Of a stretch of 64,000 nt of DNA, positions 34,956-44,088 are shown piece by piece. Source of the DNA: JAOACQ01 sp049968515 (GTDB lineage: Bacteria > Spirochaetota > Brevinematia > Brevinematales > JAOACQ01); the NCBI GenBank assembly GCA_049968515.1, contig JBMFQR010000008.1, positions 10,798-74,797 on the forward strand, in the 5' to 3' direction. The stretch's first letter is position 1. Each line of letters opens with the position of its first letter. The translations under genes were made by a program, and so were the position numbers. The notes below the pieces were generated by a model. That model saw nothing but the letters and a program-made list of their open reading frames with translations, searched no databases and was not told where the DNA came from.

Positions 34956-36181
34956 TGCCAGATTACAAAGGCGATATTTTTACAGTATCGAGTGTAGCAG
35001 AGTATATTTATTCACTTGTAAATGAAAATATCCCTCCTCTCTGGGTGAGAGGAGAGGTCTCAAATCTCAAGTTTCATCAGAATGGCAATATTTACTTTAA
35101 CATCAAGGATTCCTCTGCCAAAATCTCTGCTGTTATAATGTCAAGTTCAATTGCAAGGCAGAACGTTGAAACCCTCCTGAAAGAAGGTCTTGAAATTATA
35201 GTATTCGGTAGAATTACCTATTACAAGAAAGAGGGTTATATCACCATTTTTATTGATAAGGTTGAGCTTTTAGGGGAAGGGTTATTAAAACAGAAATTTG
35301 AAGAATTGAAAAGGAAGCTTGAAAAGGAAGGGCTTTTTGACTCTTCTCACAAAAAAAAGATACCGGATTTTCCAGAATGTGTTGGTGTTATAACCTCTCC
35401 AACAGGAGCAGCAATAAGAGATATCCTTAATGTAACAAGAAGAAGATTTTCCGGCGTTGATATTGTATTATTTCCAGTTTCAGTTCAGGGTGAAAACTCA
35501 GCCTTTGAAATTTCAAAGGCAATTGAGATTGCAAACAAATATTTTAAAGGCTATCTTGATGTTCTCATAGTGGGAAGGGGTGGGGGGTCAATAGAAGACC
35601 TATGGAGTTTTAACGAGGAAGTGGTTGCAAGGGCAATTTATAATTCTGAAATCCCCATAATTTCAGCAGTAGGACACGAAATAGATTATACAATAGCTGA
35701 TTATGTGGCTGACTTAAGGGCGCCCACTCCATCAGCGGCTGCAGAGCTTGTGGTTAAAGACAAACGTGAAATATTAAAGCATATTGAAAATCTTGAAGGA
35801 AAACTCAATCTTCTGATAGAAAGCAGGATTGAAAACATTAAAAAAATTCTTCAGATAAGAGGAAGGGAGTTTTTATTTAATCGGATTATAGAGGATATAG
35901 AGCAAAAAAAACTCTTTCTTGATAATCTTTCTATAAGAAATACTAACCAGCTTGAAAGGTATTTAAGCTCTGTCAAGAACGACTTAAAGCTTTATACTGA
36001 AAAGCTTAAAGCATTTGACCCAACCTCTGTATTAAAAAGAGGATTTTCAATTACAAGCTACTATTCATTTCCCGAGGCAAAGTGGAAAATACTCCGTTCA
36101 GTAAATGAACTTCAAACAATCCAAGAAGTCAAAACACAGCTGTCGGATGGAGAGTTCATTTCAAAAGTTAAAAGACCCTGA
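34955..36181 (+). CDS. xseA: Exodeoxyribonuclease VII large subunit
   Basis: Single-strand DNA exonuclease used in repair. 408 residues: N-terminal OB-fold (about 5-100, with LWVRGEVSNLK), then the catalytic domain with GVITSPTGAAIRD near 149, VGRGGGSIEDLW near 205 and AVGHEIDYTIADYVAD near 235, and a helical C-terminal region. The small subunit gene xseB is not next to it. Coupled to L31; its end overlaps the convergent gene by 14 bases. Confidence 0.95.
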   Translation: MPDYKGDIFTVSSVAEYIYSLVNENIPPLWVRGEVSNLKFHQNGNIYFNIKDSSAKISAVIMSSSIARQNVETLLKEGLEIIVFGRITYYKKEGYITIFIDKVELLGEGLLKQKFEELKRKLEKEGLFDSSHKKKIPDFPECVGVITSPTGAAIRDILNVTRRRFSGVDIVLFPVSVQGENSAFEISKAIEIANKYFKGYLDVLIVGRGGGSIEDLWSFNEEVVARAIYNSEIPIISAVGHEIDYTIADYVADLRAPTPSAAAELVVKDKREILKHIENLEGKLNLLIESRIENIKKILQIRGREFLFNRIIEDIEQKKLFLDNLSIRNTNQLERYLSSVKNDLKLYTEKLKAFDPTSVLKRGFSITSYYSFPEAKWKILRSVNELQTIQEVKTQLSDGEFISKVKRP

Positions 36182-36482
36182 AGCGACCGCCAAATCTGAA
36201 TTCTCTTATGTCAAAGCTTATTAGTAAGGGATTCTGCCCTTCTCTTTCAAGATAGATTGCCCCATAAACAAATACCTCTGCCCTGTAGGATTTGCCCTGA
36301 TAGGTGAATTCATAAATCTTTGGAGTTTCCTTCTTTACTGTAACATTCTGAATATCAGAATACTTGATACCGACAGCATCGTAAACAAACTTTTTGAAAG
36401 GAAAACCAATGTCTTTCATCTCCAGTGAAAAAGCACCTGAAAAAATCAAAAGAAAAGCTAAAAAAGAAATTATAAATTTCAT
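36168..36482 (-). CDS. Small secreted protein of unknown function
   Basis: 104 residues. A signal peptide (about 1-19, cut near FSLE) is followed by an all-beta domain of about 80 residues that includes KGKSYRAEV-like strands and ends FGGRFRVF. No lipobox. Its end overlaps xseA by 14 bases. The upstream gap (36483-36697) holds the divergent promoter for the TPR operon. Confidence 0.65.
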   Translation of the reverse strand: MKFIISFLAFLLIFSGAFSLEMKDIGFPFKKFVYDAVGIKYSDIQNVTVKKETPKIYEFTYQGKSYRAEVFVYGAIYLEREGQNPLLISFDIREFRFGGRFRVF

Positions 36483-36633
36483 AATAAGCCTCCCTGCTGA
36501 TAGATTTCAATTATTATACTAAATAAAACTTTTCCAAAAGTCAATAATAAATTTGTTTTTTTATTGATTTATAATTCAAAACTACCTGATTGCTTAAAAA
36601 CTTAATTTCCATTACATTTTAAGCCCCTGTTTC

Positions 36634-36662
36634 TTGACATCGCAATTGTATGCATTTATAAT
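36634..36662 (+). promoter_or_regulatory. Promoter of the 36.7-42.4 kb operon
   Basis: TTGACA, 17 bases, TATAAT: perfect. About 36 bases before the first start codon. Confidence 0.85.
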
Positions 36663-36697
36663 CTTTTAATCCGAATTTATATGTAGATAGGGTAAAA

Positions 36698-37474
36698 ATG
36701 GGATTTTTTTTAATATTTTTTTTATTTTCTTCTGCTCTCCTATATTCTGCTGACCAAATTGGTGAGGTTAGGAAACTATATCAAAATGCCCTCATTAGCA
36801 TCGGGCAGGGAGATCTGTTTACTGCTGAGACAAATTTTATTATAATTACAAGAAAACCTTACCACGACAGAGAGGCTTTCAGGGCTTATATCTCAAAGTC
36901 ATATTATTTTTTGGGAGATATTTATTTTATTAGAGAAGATTTTAGTAAAGCCATAACATATTACCGGATTGTACTTTCAAAGTTCAGGGATGAAGAAATT
37001 TCTTCTAAAGCTCTTTATAAGCTTGGAAGAACACTTATTATGGCGGATAGAGTTGATGAAGGAATAGGAGTACTTGAGGAATTTATAATGAAACATCCAG
37101 AAGAAAAGGAGCTTATCTCTTCATCTTATTACTGGCTTGGCAGGGCATATCTAAAAAAGGGGGACAGAGAAAGAGCTATTTCTTCATATAACAAGATATT
37201 GCAAGAATACCCTGAATCATATTTTGCATATGAAGTAAGAGAAAAGCTTGCCACTCTTTCCGGAATTAGAGAAAACATTGAAACAATCTCAAATTTGCCA
37301 GCAGTCACGAATAAGAACATCTTAATACAGAAAGAGAGAAAGGAAAAACTTGATAAGGAAAAGGAGCTCCTTAAAAAAATATTAACCCTGCTTGAAATAA
37401 AACAAAAACTTCTCGAATTGAAAATGGAATATCTGGATAAAATCGCAAAGGAAAAAGAGGAAAATTTTGAATGA
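36698..37474 (+). CDS. Secreted TPR protein
   Basis: 258 residues. A signal peptide (about 1-18) precedes four or five TPR-like helix pairs with the usual A-x-x-x-Y/F and P-E/D positions (about 30-190), then a Lys/Glu-rich coiled coil (about 215-258). The form is like YbgF/CpoB, which regulates peptidoglycan and the Tol-Pal system, but the coiled coil is at the other end. Partners are likely the following secreted gene, which overlaps its stop (ATGA). Confidence 0.8.
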   Translation: MGFFLIFFLFSSALLYSADQIGEVRKLYQNALISIGQGDLFTAETNFIIITRKPYHDREAFRAYISKSYYFLGDIYFIREDFSKAITYYRIVLSKFRDEEISSKALYKLGRTLIMADRVDEGIGVLEEFIMKHPEEKELISSSYYWLGRAYLKKGDRERAISSYNKILQEYPESYFAYEVREKLATLSGIRENIETISNLPAVTNKNILIQKERKEKLDKEKELLKKILTLLEIKQKLLELKMEYLDKIAKEKEENFE

Positions 37475-38937
37475 AAGCTGAATTTCTTTTAGTTTTTTTC
37501 ACTTTTCTTTTATCTGTAAGTCAAGTTTTTCCAGAGCTTGTGACAATTTCCAATAATTATATTATTGCAGGTATGGATAAAAAAAATGGAAGAATAGTTT
37601 TCAAAACACTTGAAGGCGATCCAGCAAATCCTCTTGATAATAATAAAGCACTTTTATATTCAAGACCACCATACACAAGCCTTATTGCCATTTATGTTGA
37701 TGGTAGAACTGTAATATATGGAAGCGAAAAGGGAAAATGGTTGAGAAAACCTTATGTAGATGATGGAAAGGTTATTTCTGCCTGGCAATATGGAAATATA
37801 TCTGTACTGAGTGAGTTGAAACCCGTTCATAATCCCTCTACTGGCTTTCCTGATAATATTCTTGCATATTGTTCCGTCAAAAATAATGGTAATACTTCAA
37901 AAATAGGGATAGCAATTGTTCTTGATGTACAGCTTGGGGATAAAGAGCCAAGGTTCTTTAATATTGCAGAAAGGGGAATATTCTCAAATGAGACCCAGGT
38001 TGCAAAGGATGACATTCCTCTCTACTGGTCTACAATGGATGATCTCGAGAATCCAGAAATTAAAGTTCAGGGAATATTACAGAAATATGAGGCAATCAAA
38101 CCTGATAGGGTAGTTTTTTCTACATGGGACAGGCTTTCTGATTTGTGGAATCTGAAATTAAATAGTAGCTACGATTTCAGAAGAAGGGGAACAACTCAAT
38201 ACGATGGTGCTGTTGGTATATTTTATGACCCGAAGGAACTCGAATATAATCAAACCTTTGAAGCAGCAACAATTTATGGTGTTATGGGAGCAAATATTTT
38301 CACCGAAGAGGATTTTCTGCTAACCTTAAATATTCCAAAAGAGCCAAAAGAACTGCCAATTCCAATTGTGGCTATGTTAGTGAATAGGTCATCAGAAGAG
38401 ATAGAAAAACTTTCTCTTGACATCACACTACCGGAGGGGTTTTATCTTGAGAGTGGAGAAAAAACAGTTGAAGCATTAAAAATCCCCCCAAAAGGTTCAT
38501 TTCAAACCAGATGGGAGATTTCAACAGAGGCAGCCGGCGGTAGTTTTCATGTCAAGTTGAAGGCTGACATTACACAAAAAAAGCAACAGAAAACGATGGA
38601 AGTAGAAGATTCCTTTTATGCAAATTTTTATAAGGAATCTGGAAGAGTGAAAAAGTCGTCAAAGGAAAAGACAACACCAGAAGAGGTGGTGGCATATTCT
38701 TCTGCTGGTAAAGAAAAGTTGCTTCCATCTTTAAGTTCGGATGAAGCCAAACTTAAGAAGATAGAAAAGTTAATTTCTGAATTAGATCAGATTTACGAAA
38801 GCTGGGCTGAAATATATAGAACGGTTTTTCAGGATAAAAATTATAAAATAGAGCAGATCAATAAAGCACTAAATGAGATAGATAAGGAAATTGAATATTT
38901 TAATAATGTTATTTCCAACGAGATAAAAAAGGACTGA
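37471..38937 (+). CDS. Secreted beta-rich protein with a C-terminal coiled coil, function unknown
   Basis: 488 residues: signal peptide (about 1-21); a large beta domain (about 23-280); an immunoglobulin-like segment (about 290-390) with the proline and glycine spacing of a NEW3-like fold; then a Ser/Lys linker and a coiled coil (about 430-485). No catalytic motif recognised. The position between a TPR protein and a peptidase, all in one operon, and the coiled coil in both secreted proteins suggest a periplasmic complex. Two bases before the peptidase gene. Confidence 0.65.
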   Translation: MKAEFLLVFFTFLLSVSQVFPELVTISNNYIIAGMDKKNGRIVFKTLEGDPANPLDNNKALLYSRPPYTSLIAIYVDGRTVIYGSEKGKWLRKPYVDDGKVISAWQYGNISVLSELKPVHNPSTGFPDNILAYCSVKNNGNTSKIGIAIVLDVQLGDKEPRFFNIAERGIFSNETQVAKDDIPLYWSTMDDLENPEIKVQGILQKYEAIKPDRVVFSTWDRLSDLWNLKLNSSYDFRRRGTTQYDGAVGIFYDPKELEYNQTFEAATIYGVMGANIFTEEDFLLTLNIPKEPKELPIPIVAMLVNRSSEEIEKLSLDITLPEGFYLESGEKTVEALKIPPKGSFQTRWEISTEAAGGSFHVKLKADITQKKQQKTMEVEDSFYANFYKESGRVKKSSKEKTTPEEVVAYSSAGKEKLLPSLSSDEAKLKKIEKLISELDQIYESWAEIYRTVFQDKNYKIEQINKALNEIDKEIEYFNNVISNEIKKD

Positions 38938-38939
38938 TA

Positions 38940-40022
38940 ATGGCAATCAATTATTTTCAGAGAAGAATCGAAAAACTTTTAAATAAAATTCAGGAGAAAG
39001 AGGCATTTCTTATTGCTTCTCCGGAAGAAATTTATTATTTTACGGGCTTTACCGGAGAGGATTCTTATCTTATCATTAAGAAAAACGAAATAGCTTTTTT
39101 TACCGATCTGAGATTTGTAGAGCAGATAAAAATTGAGAAAAAAATAGAGCTCAATGTCTATGAACTGCCTTCTCACAACAGGGTTATAACATTCATAAAG
39201 GATAATCTCTTAAAGGACAGGATTGAGACGCTTTTTGTTTCAAAAAAGGATTTGAAATTTAGCTTTGGAGAGAGTCTTCAGCTTCTTCTTCTTGAGAATA
39301 TGATAGAATTGAAAGATTCGGACTATGTAAAAAAGATGAGAGAGATAAAAGATGAGCTTGAGATTGAGATTATAAAACAAAATTTAATGTTGACCGAGCT
39401 TTCTTATAGTTTAATTCTCCCTTTGATAAAGGAGGACAGAACCGAGATAGAGATTGCGGGTGAGATTGAGAGTTTTTTAAGGAAAAATGGCTCGGAGAGT
39501 ATGGCTTTCAGTACTATAGTTGCTTCTGGAGAAAGAAGTGTTCTGCCACATGGTAGGGCAACAGAAAAAAAGATAAAAAGGAATGAGATTATCCTCTTTG
39601 ACTATGGGATAAAAAAAAATGGATATTGCTCTGACTTTACAAGATGTTATTATTTTGGTAAAATAATTAGCGACGAAATTTTGAAAATTCATGGTGTGGT
39701 CAAAAAGGCTCTAAAAGCTGCGGAGGATGTTATAAAAGTTGGCATTCCTGCCAGAGAGGTTCATCTTGCAGCCTGGAATGTTATCAACAGGGAGGGTTAT
39801 TCTTCAAATTTCTGGCATTCGACAGGACATGGGGTGGGGCTTGAGATACATGAAGAGCCTGCTATTTCTGAAAAGAGTGAAACCATTCTACAGGAAGGAA
39901 TGGTTTTTGCTGTAGAGCCGGGTATATATTTGCCCGGGGTTGGTGGTATAAGGCTTGAAGATATGGTGGTCGTGAGAAAGGATGGAGTGGAGATTTTGAC
40001 CACCACTGAGTATGATTTATAG
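38940..40022 (+). CDS. Xaa-Pro aminopeptidase (M24 family)
   Basis: 360 residues. An N-terminal creatinase-like domain (about 1-125) and a pita-bread catalytic domain. Metal ligands are visible: Asp in FDYGIKKNGYCSDF near 222, the second Asp in that motif, His in STGHGVGLEIHE near 295, Glu in AVEPGIYL near 325 and Glu in IRLEDM near 339. Cleaves N-terminal residues before proline, probably in the cytoplasm, as there is no signal peptide. Ends 39 bases before efp. Confidence 0.93.
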   Translation: MAINYFQRRIEKLLNKIQEKEAFLIASPEEIYYFTGFTGEDSYLIIKKNEIAFFTDLRFVEQIKIEKKIELNVYELPSHNRVITFIKDNLLKDRIETLFVSKKDLKFSFGESLQLLLLENMIELKDSDYVKKMREIKDELEIEIIKQNLMLTELSYSLILPLIKEDRTEIEIAGEIESFLRKNGSESMAFSTIVASGERSVLPHGRATEKKIKRNEIILFDYGIKKNGYCSDFTRCYYFGKIISDEILKIHGVVKKALKAAEDVIKVGIPAREVHLAAWNVINREGYSSNFWHSTGHGVGLEIHEEPAISEKSETILQEGMVFAVEPGIYLPGVGGIRLEDMVVVRKDGVEILTTTEYDL

Positions 40023-40061
40023 AGAGTATTTTTGAAATTAAGTTTTTATAGAGGTGATATT

Positions 40062-40622
40062 ATGACAACTTCAAATGACTTGAGAAAAGGAATGGTCTTA
40101 AAGATTGATGGTGAACTTTATGCTGTTCTTTTCTATCAGCACCATAAGCCGGGCAAGGGTGGTGCAGTTGTTAGGACAAAACTCAGGAATATAAAAAGGG
40201 ACACTGTCATTGAAAAAACTTTCAAGGCAGATGAACCCCTTGAGGATGTGACTGTCGAAACAAGGCAAATGCAGCTTCTGTATGAGGAAGGGGATAACTA
40301 TGTGTTTATGGATCTTGAAACTTATGAACAATTTCATGTGCCAAAAGAGCTTGCCGGTGAAGGTGTAAAATATCTGAAGAATGAGATGATATGTGAGGCT
40401 TCTATGTATGAAGGTGAGATCATCTTAATTGAACCCCCGATGTTTGTTGAACTGGAAGTTGTTGAGACCGATCCAGGAGTGAGGGGAGATACGGTAAGTG
40501 GTGGTTCAAAGCCAGCTAAACTTGAGACAGGTGCAGTTATTCAGGTGCCTCTTTTTGTCAGTATTGGTGATAAGGTGAAAGTTGATACAAGAGATGATAG
40601 ATATATTGAAAGGGTGAAGTAG
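40062..40622 (+). CDS. efp: Elongation factor P
   Basis: Relieves ribosome stalling at polyproline. 186 residues in three beta-barrel domains. The tip of domain I reads HHKPGKGGA, with Lys32 as the residue that can carry a modification, so this is the lysine (EpmA/YmfI-type) class and not the arginine class. No modification gene is adjacent. ATG 40062 follows GAGGTGA. It precedes the BCCP-like gene in the order usual in bacteria (efp-accB-accC). Confidence 0.95.
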   Translation: MTTSNDLRKGMVLKIDGELYAVLFYQHHKPGKGGAVVRTKLRNIKRDTVIEKTFKADEPLEDVTVETRQMQLLYEEGDNYVFMDLETYEQFHVPKELAGEGVKYLKNEMICEASMYEGEIILIEPPMFVELEVVETDPGVRGDTVSGGSKPAKLETGAVIQVPLFVSIGDKVKVDTRDDRYIERVK

Positions 40623-40631
40623 GAGGAAAGA

Positions 40632-41075
40632 ATGTTAACAATAGATGAAATAAAAAGATTGTTTAAGATCTTTGAGGGTGAGGATGTAGGGGAAATAGAG
40701 TTGAGAAATAAAGACAGGGCAATAAGAATGAAACTAAAAAGAAAAGAAGAAAAGAAAAAGATAGAAAAACCTGTCGAGATTAAAAAGGAGCCCCAACCAG
40801 AAACTGAGAAAAAACCTGTAGAACCACCCATATATGAAGTAAAATCAAACTGGATAGGATATTTCACAAGAATAAATCCCAAGACTGGAGAAAACTATGT
40901 AAAACTCAGAGATGTGGTTAAAAAAAGTGACATTCTTGGTCATGTTAGTGTGCTCGGGGTTTTGCAGGACATAAAGGCGGAAAAGGGAGGAAAGATAAAA
41001 GAGATACTTGTAGAAGAAGGGCTTGCGGTTGAATATGGTCAGCCGCTAATGAGAATAGAAGTTAGCGAAAAATAG
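40632..41075 (+). CDS. BCCP-like protein that lacks the biotin-accepting lysine
   Basis: 147 residues. The shape is that of the biotin carboxyl carrier protein: N-terminal helical segment (1-38), a charged Lys/Glu/Pro linker (39-66), and a C-terminal biotinyl domain (about 70-145). The domain matches BCCP along its length (NWIGYFTRINPK, KKSDILG, EILVEEGLAVEYGQPLMRIEV), but the tip motif EAMKM is replaced by SVLGV, with Gly109 where the biotinylated Lys should be. So it cannot carry biotin. Plant BADC proteins, which hold back acetyl-CoA carboxylase, are built like this. Position between efp and accC is exactly that of accB. Confidence 0.85.
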   Translation: MLTIDEIKRLFKIFEGEDVGEIELRNKDRAIRMKLKRKEEKKKIEKPVEIKKEPQPETEKKPVEPPIYEVKSNWIGYFTRINPKTGENYVKLRDVVKKSDILGHVSVLGVLQDIKAEKGGKIKEILVEEGLAVEYGQPLMRIEVSEK

Positions 41076-41085
41076 TGGAGGGAAA

Positions 41086-42426
41086 ATGTTTAGAAAAATT
41101 CTTATAGCAAATCGTGGAGAAATAGCTGTCAGGGTAATAAGGGCTGCAAAAGAACTTGGCATAAAAACTGTCTCAATACATTCTGAGGCGGATGAGGAGT
41201 GTCTTCATACAAAAATTTCTGATCAGGACATATGTATAGGTCCGCCACCATCAAAAGACAGCTATCTAAATATTTTTTCAATTTTAAGCGCGGCAGAGAT
41301 AAGTGGAGTTGATGCTATACATCCTGGATATGGGTTTCTTGCAGAGAATGCCAAATTTTCAGACATATGCAGGGACCATAAGATTACATTCATAGGGCCT
41401 TCCGGTGACGTTATTGAGCTTTTAGGCAACAAAGACAAGGCAAGAAAGACCATGGAGTCCGTTGGAGTGCCGGTTACCCCGGGAACCGACATAATAAATA
41501 ATCCAGCCGAGGCAATAAAATTTGCAAATGAGGTTGGTTATCCTGTAATAGTAAAAGCTGTTGCTGGTGGTGGTGGTAAGGGAATGAGGGTTGCATGGTC
41601 AGAGGAAGAGCTAATAAATCTAATCCCCATAGCACAGGGAGAGGCGAAGGCTGCTTTCGGCAATCCAGACGTGTATGTAGAGAAATACCTTGAGAACCCG
41701 AGGCATATTGAGATACAATTTTTAGCTGACAGCTATGGCAATGTGGTGCATCTTGGAGAGAGGGACTGCTCAATCCAGAGAAGACACCAGAAGCTACTTG
41801 AAGAAGCACCCAGTCCGGCATTAACTCCCGAAATAAGAGAAGCTATGGGAGAGGCAGTAAAGAAAGGTGTAAAGAAGGTTGGTTATGTTGGTGCTGGAAC
41901 AATGGAGTTTCTCTTTGAGAATGGAAAGTTTTACTTTATGGAAGTAAATACGAGAATACAGGTTGAACATCCTGTTACGGAAATGATTACCTCTGTTGAT
42001 ATCGTAAAGGAGCAGATTTTAGTAGCGATGGGAGAAAAGCTTTCATTTTCACAGGAAGATGTAAAGATAAGAGGACATGCTATCGAGTGTAGAATAAATG
42101 CCGAAGACCCTTACAGGAATTTTATGCCTACCCCGGGTAAGATTGAGGATTACAAAGCTCCCGGTGGTCCGGGTATAAGAGTCGATACACACATCTACTC
42201 TGGATATGAGGTTCCGAAGTATTATGACTCACTCATTGCAAAACTTATTGCATGGGGCAGGGATAGAGAGGAAGCAATAATGAGAATGAAAAGGGCTCTC
42301 TTTGAGTTTAAAATTACAGGGATTAAGACAACAATTCCCTTCTTTGAAAAGCTTTTAGATGACCCAAATATACTGAAAGGGAATTATTCTACGAAATTCC
42401 TCGAAAATTTTAGTATGGAGAAGTAA
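41086..42426 (+). CDS. accC: Biotin carboxylase subunit of acetyl-CoA carboxylase
   Basis: 446 residues, the usual length. ATP-grasp motifs are complete: AGGGGKGMR near 160, ERDCSIQRRHQKLLEE near 228 and EVNTRIQVEHPVTE near 288. It carboxylates biotin on the carrier protein. It should be active, so a true biotin carrier must come from elsewhere in the genome, because the neighbour at 40632 cannot hold biotin. Last gene of the operon; a promoter gap follows. Confidence 0.96.
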   Translation: MFRKILIANRGEIAVRVIRAAKELGIKTVSIHSEADEECLHTKISDQDICIGPPPSKDSYLNIFSILSAAEISGVDAIHPGYGFLAENAKFSDICRDHKITFIGPSGDVIELLGNKDKARKTMESVGVPVTPGTDIINNPAEAIKFANEVGYPVIVKAVAGGGGKGMRVAWSEEELINLIPIAQGEAKAAFGNPDVYVEKYLENPRHIEIQFLADSYGNVVHLGERDCSIQRRHQKLLEEAPSPALTPEIREAMGEAVKKGVKKVGYVGAGTMEFLFENGKFYFMEVNTRIQVEHPVTEMITSVDIVKEQILVAMGEKLSFSQEDVKIRGHAIECRINAEDPYRNFMPTPGKIEDYKAPGGPGIRVDTHIYSGYEVPKYYDSLIAKLIAWGRDREEAIMRMKRALFEFKITGIKTTIPFFEKLLDDPNILKGNYSTKFLENFSMEK

Positions 42427-42566
42427 ACCATTCAAGCTTTTTAGAATTACCTGTTGTTTAAATACAGAAAAGATATGGTTACTTTGAAGAGTTGGTGATG
42501 GTTGCGAGTATGTGATCTTGGTGTGTCTAAATTAGGTAAGTCTAATTGGATTTGCTACTTCACAAT

Positions 42567-42595
42567 TTGACAAAATCTGTTAAAGACCTTAAAAT
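42567..42595 (+). promoter_or_regulatory. Promoter of the 42.6-49.2 kb gene cluster
   Basis: TTGACA, 17 bases, TAAAAT, about 31 bases before the DUF486 gene. The rest of the 42427-42625 gap has no clear structure. Confidence 0.75.
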
Positions 42596-42625
42596 AGTAA
42601 GTTAACACGCAGGAGTGAATAAGTT

Positions 42626-42967
42626 ATGTTAAGAATAACATTAACTATTCTTTTACTGGTTTGTTCAAATATTTTTATGACATTTGCATGGTATGGGCAT
42701 TTGAGGAATCTCAACAACAAACCATGGATTTTTGCTTCAGTTGTTAGCTGGAGCATTGCATTCTTTGAGTATCTAATACAGGTTCCTGCTAACAGAATAG
42801 GCTATAGCGTTTTAAGCCTTCCACAGCTTAAAATCTTACAGGAAGTTATAACCTTATCAGTTTTTGTTCCTTTCAGTATTTTTTATATGGGGCAAAGTCT
42901 CAAATGGAACCATCTTGTGGCTGGGGCTTTTATACTTTGTGCTGTTTATTTTGCCTTTAAACATTGA
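42626..42967 (+). CDS. DUF486-family small membrane protein
   Basis: 113 residues, four membrane helices, with TFAWYGHL near 22, EYLIQVPANRIGY near 50 and LKWNHLVAGAFI near 93, the DUF486 signature. The family is related to small multidrug/drug-metabolite transporters; the substrate is unknown. Followed after 7 bases by the aminotransferase gene. Confidence 0.88.
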   Translation: MLRITLTILLLVCSNIFMTFAWYGHLRNLNNKPWIFASVVSWSIAFFEYLIQVPANRIGYSVLSLPQLKILQEVITLSVFVPFSIFYMGQSLKWNHLVAGAFILCAVYFAFKH

Positions 42968-42974
42968 GGTAAAT

Positions 42975-44069
42975 ATGGAATTTATTGATTTGAAAAGACA
43001 GTATCAACTCTATAAGAATGAAATAAATAGAAGAATTACAGCTGTGATGGAAAATGCAAGCTTTATAATGGGAGCAGAGTTGAAAGAGCTGGAAAATAAG
43101 CTTGCAAACTATGTCGGCACAAAGCATGCCATAGGCTGTGCTTCTGGAACGGATGCTTTATTACTCGGGCTTCTGGCTTATGATATTAAAGAAGGCGATG
43201 AGATAATCACCACACCATTTACATTTGTTGCCACTGCTGAGGTTGTTGCTTTCATTAAGGCAAAACCTGTCTTTGTGGATATTGATGAGAGAACCTATAA
43301 CATTGATGCCAGACAGATAGAAAAAAAGATAACATCAAGGACAAAAGGGATTATTCCTGTTTCGCTTTATGGTCAGGTTGCAGATATGGATGAAATAAAT
43401 GCCATAGCAAAGAAATACAACCTTTTTGTAATAGAGGATGGATGTCAGTCTTTTGGAGCAGTATATAAAGGCAGAAAATCCTGTGGGTTATCGGACATTG
43501 GTACAACCTCATTTTTTCCATCCAAGCCACTCGGATGTTATGGCGATGGAGGAATGGTTTTTACAAATAGTGATGAGCTTGCCAGAAAAATTCGTTCATT
43601 TCTCAATCACGGGCAGGTTGAAAGATATGTTCATCACTATATAGGACTCAATATGAGGCTTGACAACATTCAGGCAGCAGTCCTGCTTGAGAAGTTTGTT
43701 CATCTTGAAGAGGAGCTAAACTTGAGGCACAAAATAGGATTGAAATACAATGAGTTATTAAAGGACGTTGTGATAACACCATACATCGCGGACTATACGG
43801 ATAGATGTGTTTTTGCTCAGTATTCGATAAGAGTTAAGAACAGAGATGAATTTGCAAAAAAGCTTAGTGGTATGGGCATTCCTACAGCAGTGCATTATCC
43901 GCTTCCATTACATTTACAGGTGGCTTATAAATATCTTGGATATAAAGAGGGGGATTTCCCTGTAAGTGAAGCAGTGTCAAAGGAGATAATAAGTCTTCCA
44001 ATGCATCCATTTTTGACAGATGAGGATATTGAACGTATTGTAAGCTGTGTGAAAAAATCTCTTGTATAA
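42975..44069 (+). CDS. DegT/DnrJ/EryC1-family aminotransferase
   Basis: 364 residues, PLP enzyme that aminates nucleotide-linked keto sugars. Signs are FIDLKRQY at the start, GCASGTDALLLGL near 52, EDGCQSFGA near 157, and the PLP Lys in FFPSKPLGCYGDGG near 184. The C-terminal domain has NMRLDNIQAA and the typical substrate loop. ATG 42975 follows TGAGGT. The sugar is not known; the nearby GalE could supply the nucleotide sugar. Confidence 0.9.
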   Translation: MEFIDLKRQYQLYKNEINRRITAVMENASFIMGAELKELENKLANYVGTKHAIGCASGTDALLLGLLAYDIKEGDEIITTPFTFVATAEVVAFIKAKPVFVDIDERTYNIDARQIEKKITSRTKGIIPVSLYGQVADMDEINAIAKKYNLFVIEDGCQSFGAVYKGRKSCGLSDIGTTSFFPSKPLGCYGDGGMVFTNSDELARKIRSFLNHGQVERYVHHYIGLNMRLDNIQAAVLLEKFVHLEEELNLRHKIGLKYNELLKDVVITPYIADYTDRCVFAQYSIRVKNRDEFAKKLSGMGIPTAVHYPLPLHLQVAYKYLGYKEGDFPVSEAVSKEIISLPMHPFLTDEDIERIVSCVKKSLV

Positions 44070-44088
44070 AAGATAGTTTTCGGGAGTT

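Noticed and set aside
40972..40980. Lys115 of the BCCP-like protein as the biotin site
   Set aside because: It lies in the strand after the hairpin tip, matching the Glu/Lys of QIEADKSG in normal carriers, not the Lys of AMKM.
41474..41821. Open frame on the minus strand opposite accC
   Set aside because: It lies wholly inside the conserved accC coding region and has no promoter or family; it is a shadow of accC.
42864..42974. A 37-residue N-terminal extension of the DegT-type aminotransferase
   Set aside because: It overlaps the DUF486 coding region, has no ribosome site, and the family begins at MEFIDLKRQ, where a good site exists.
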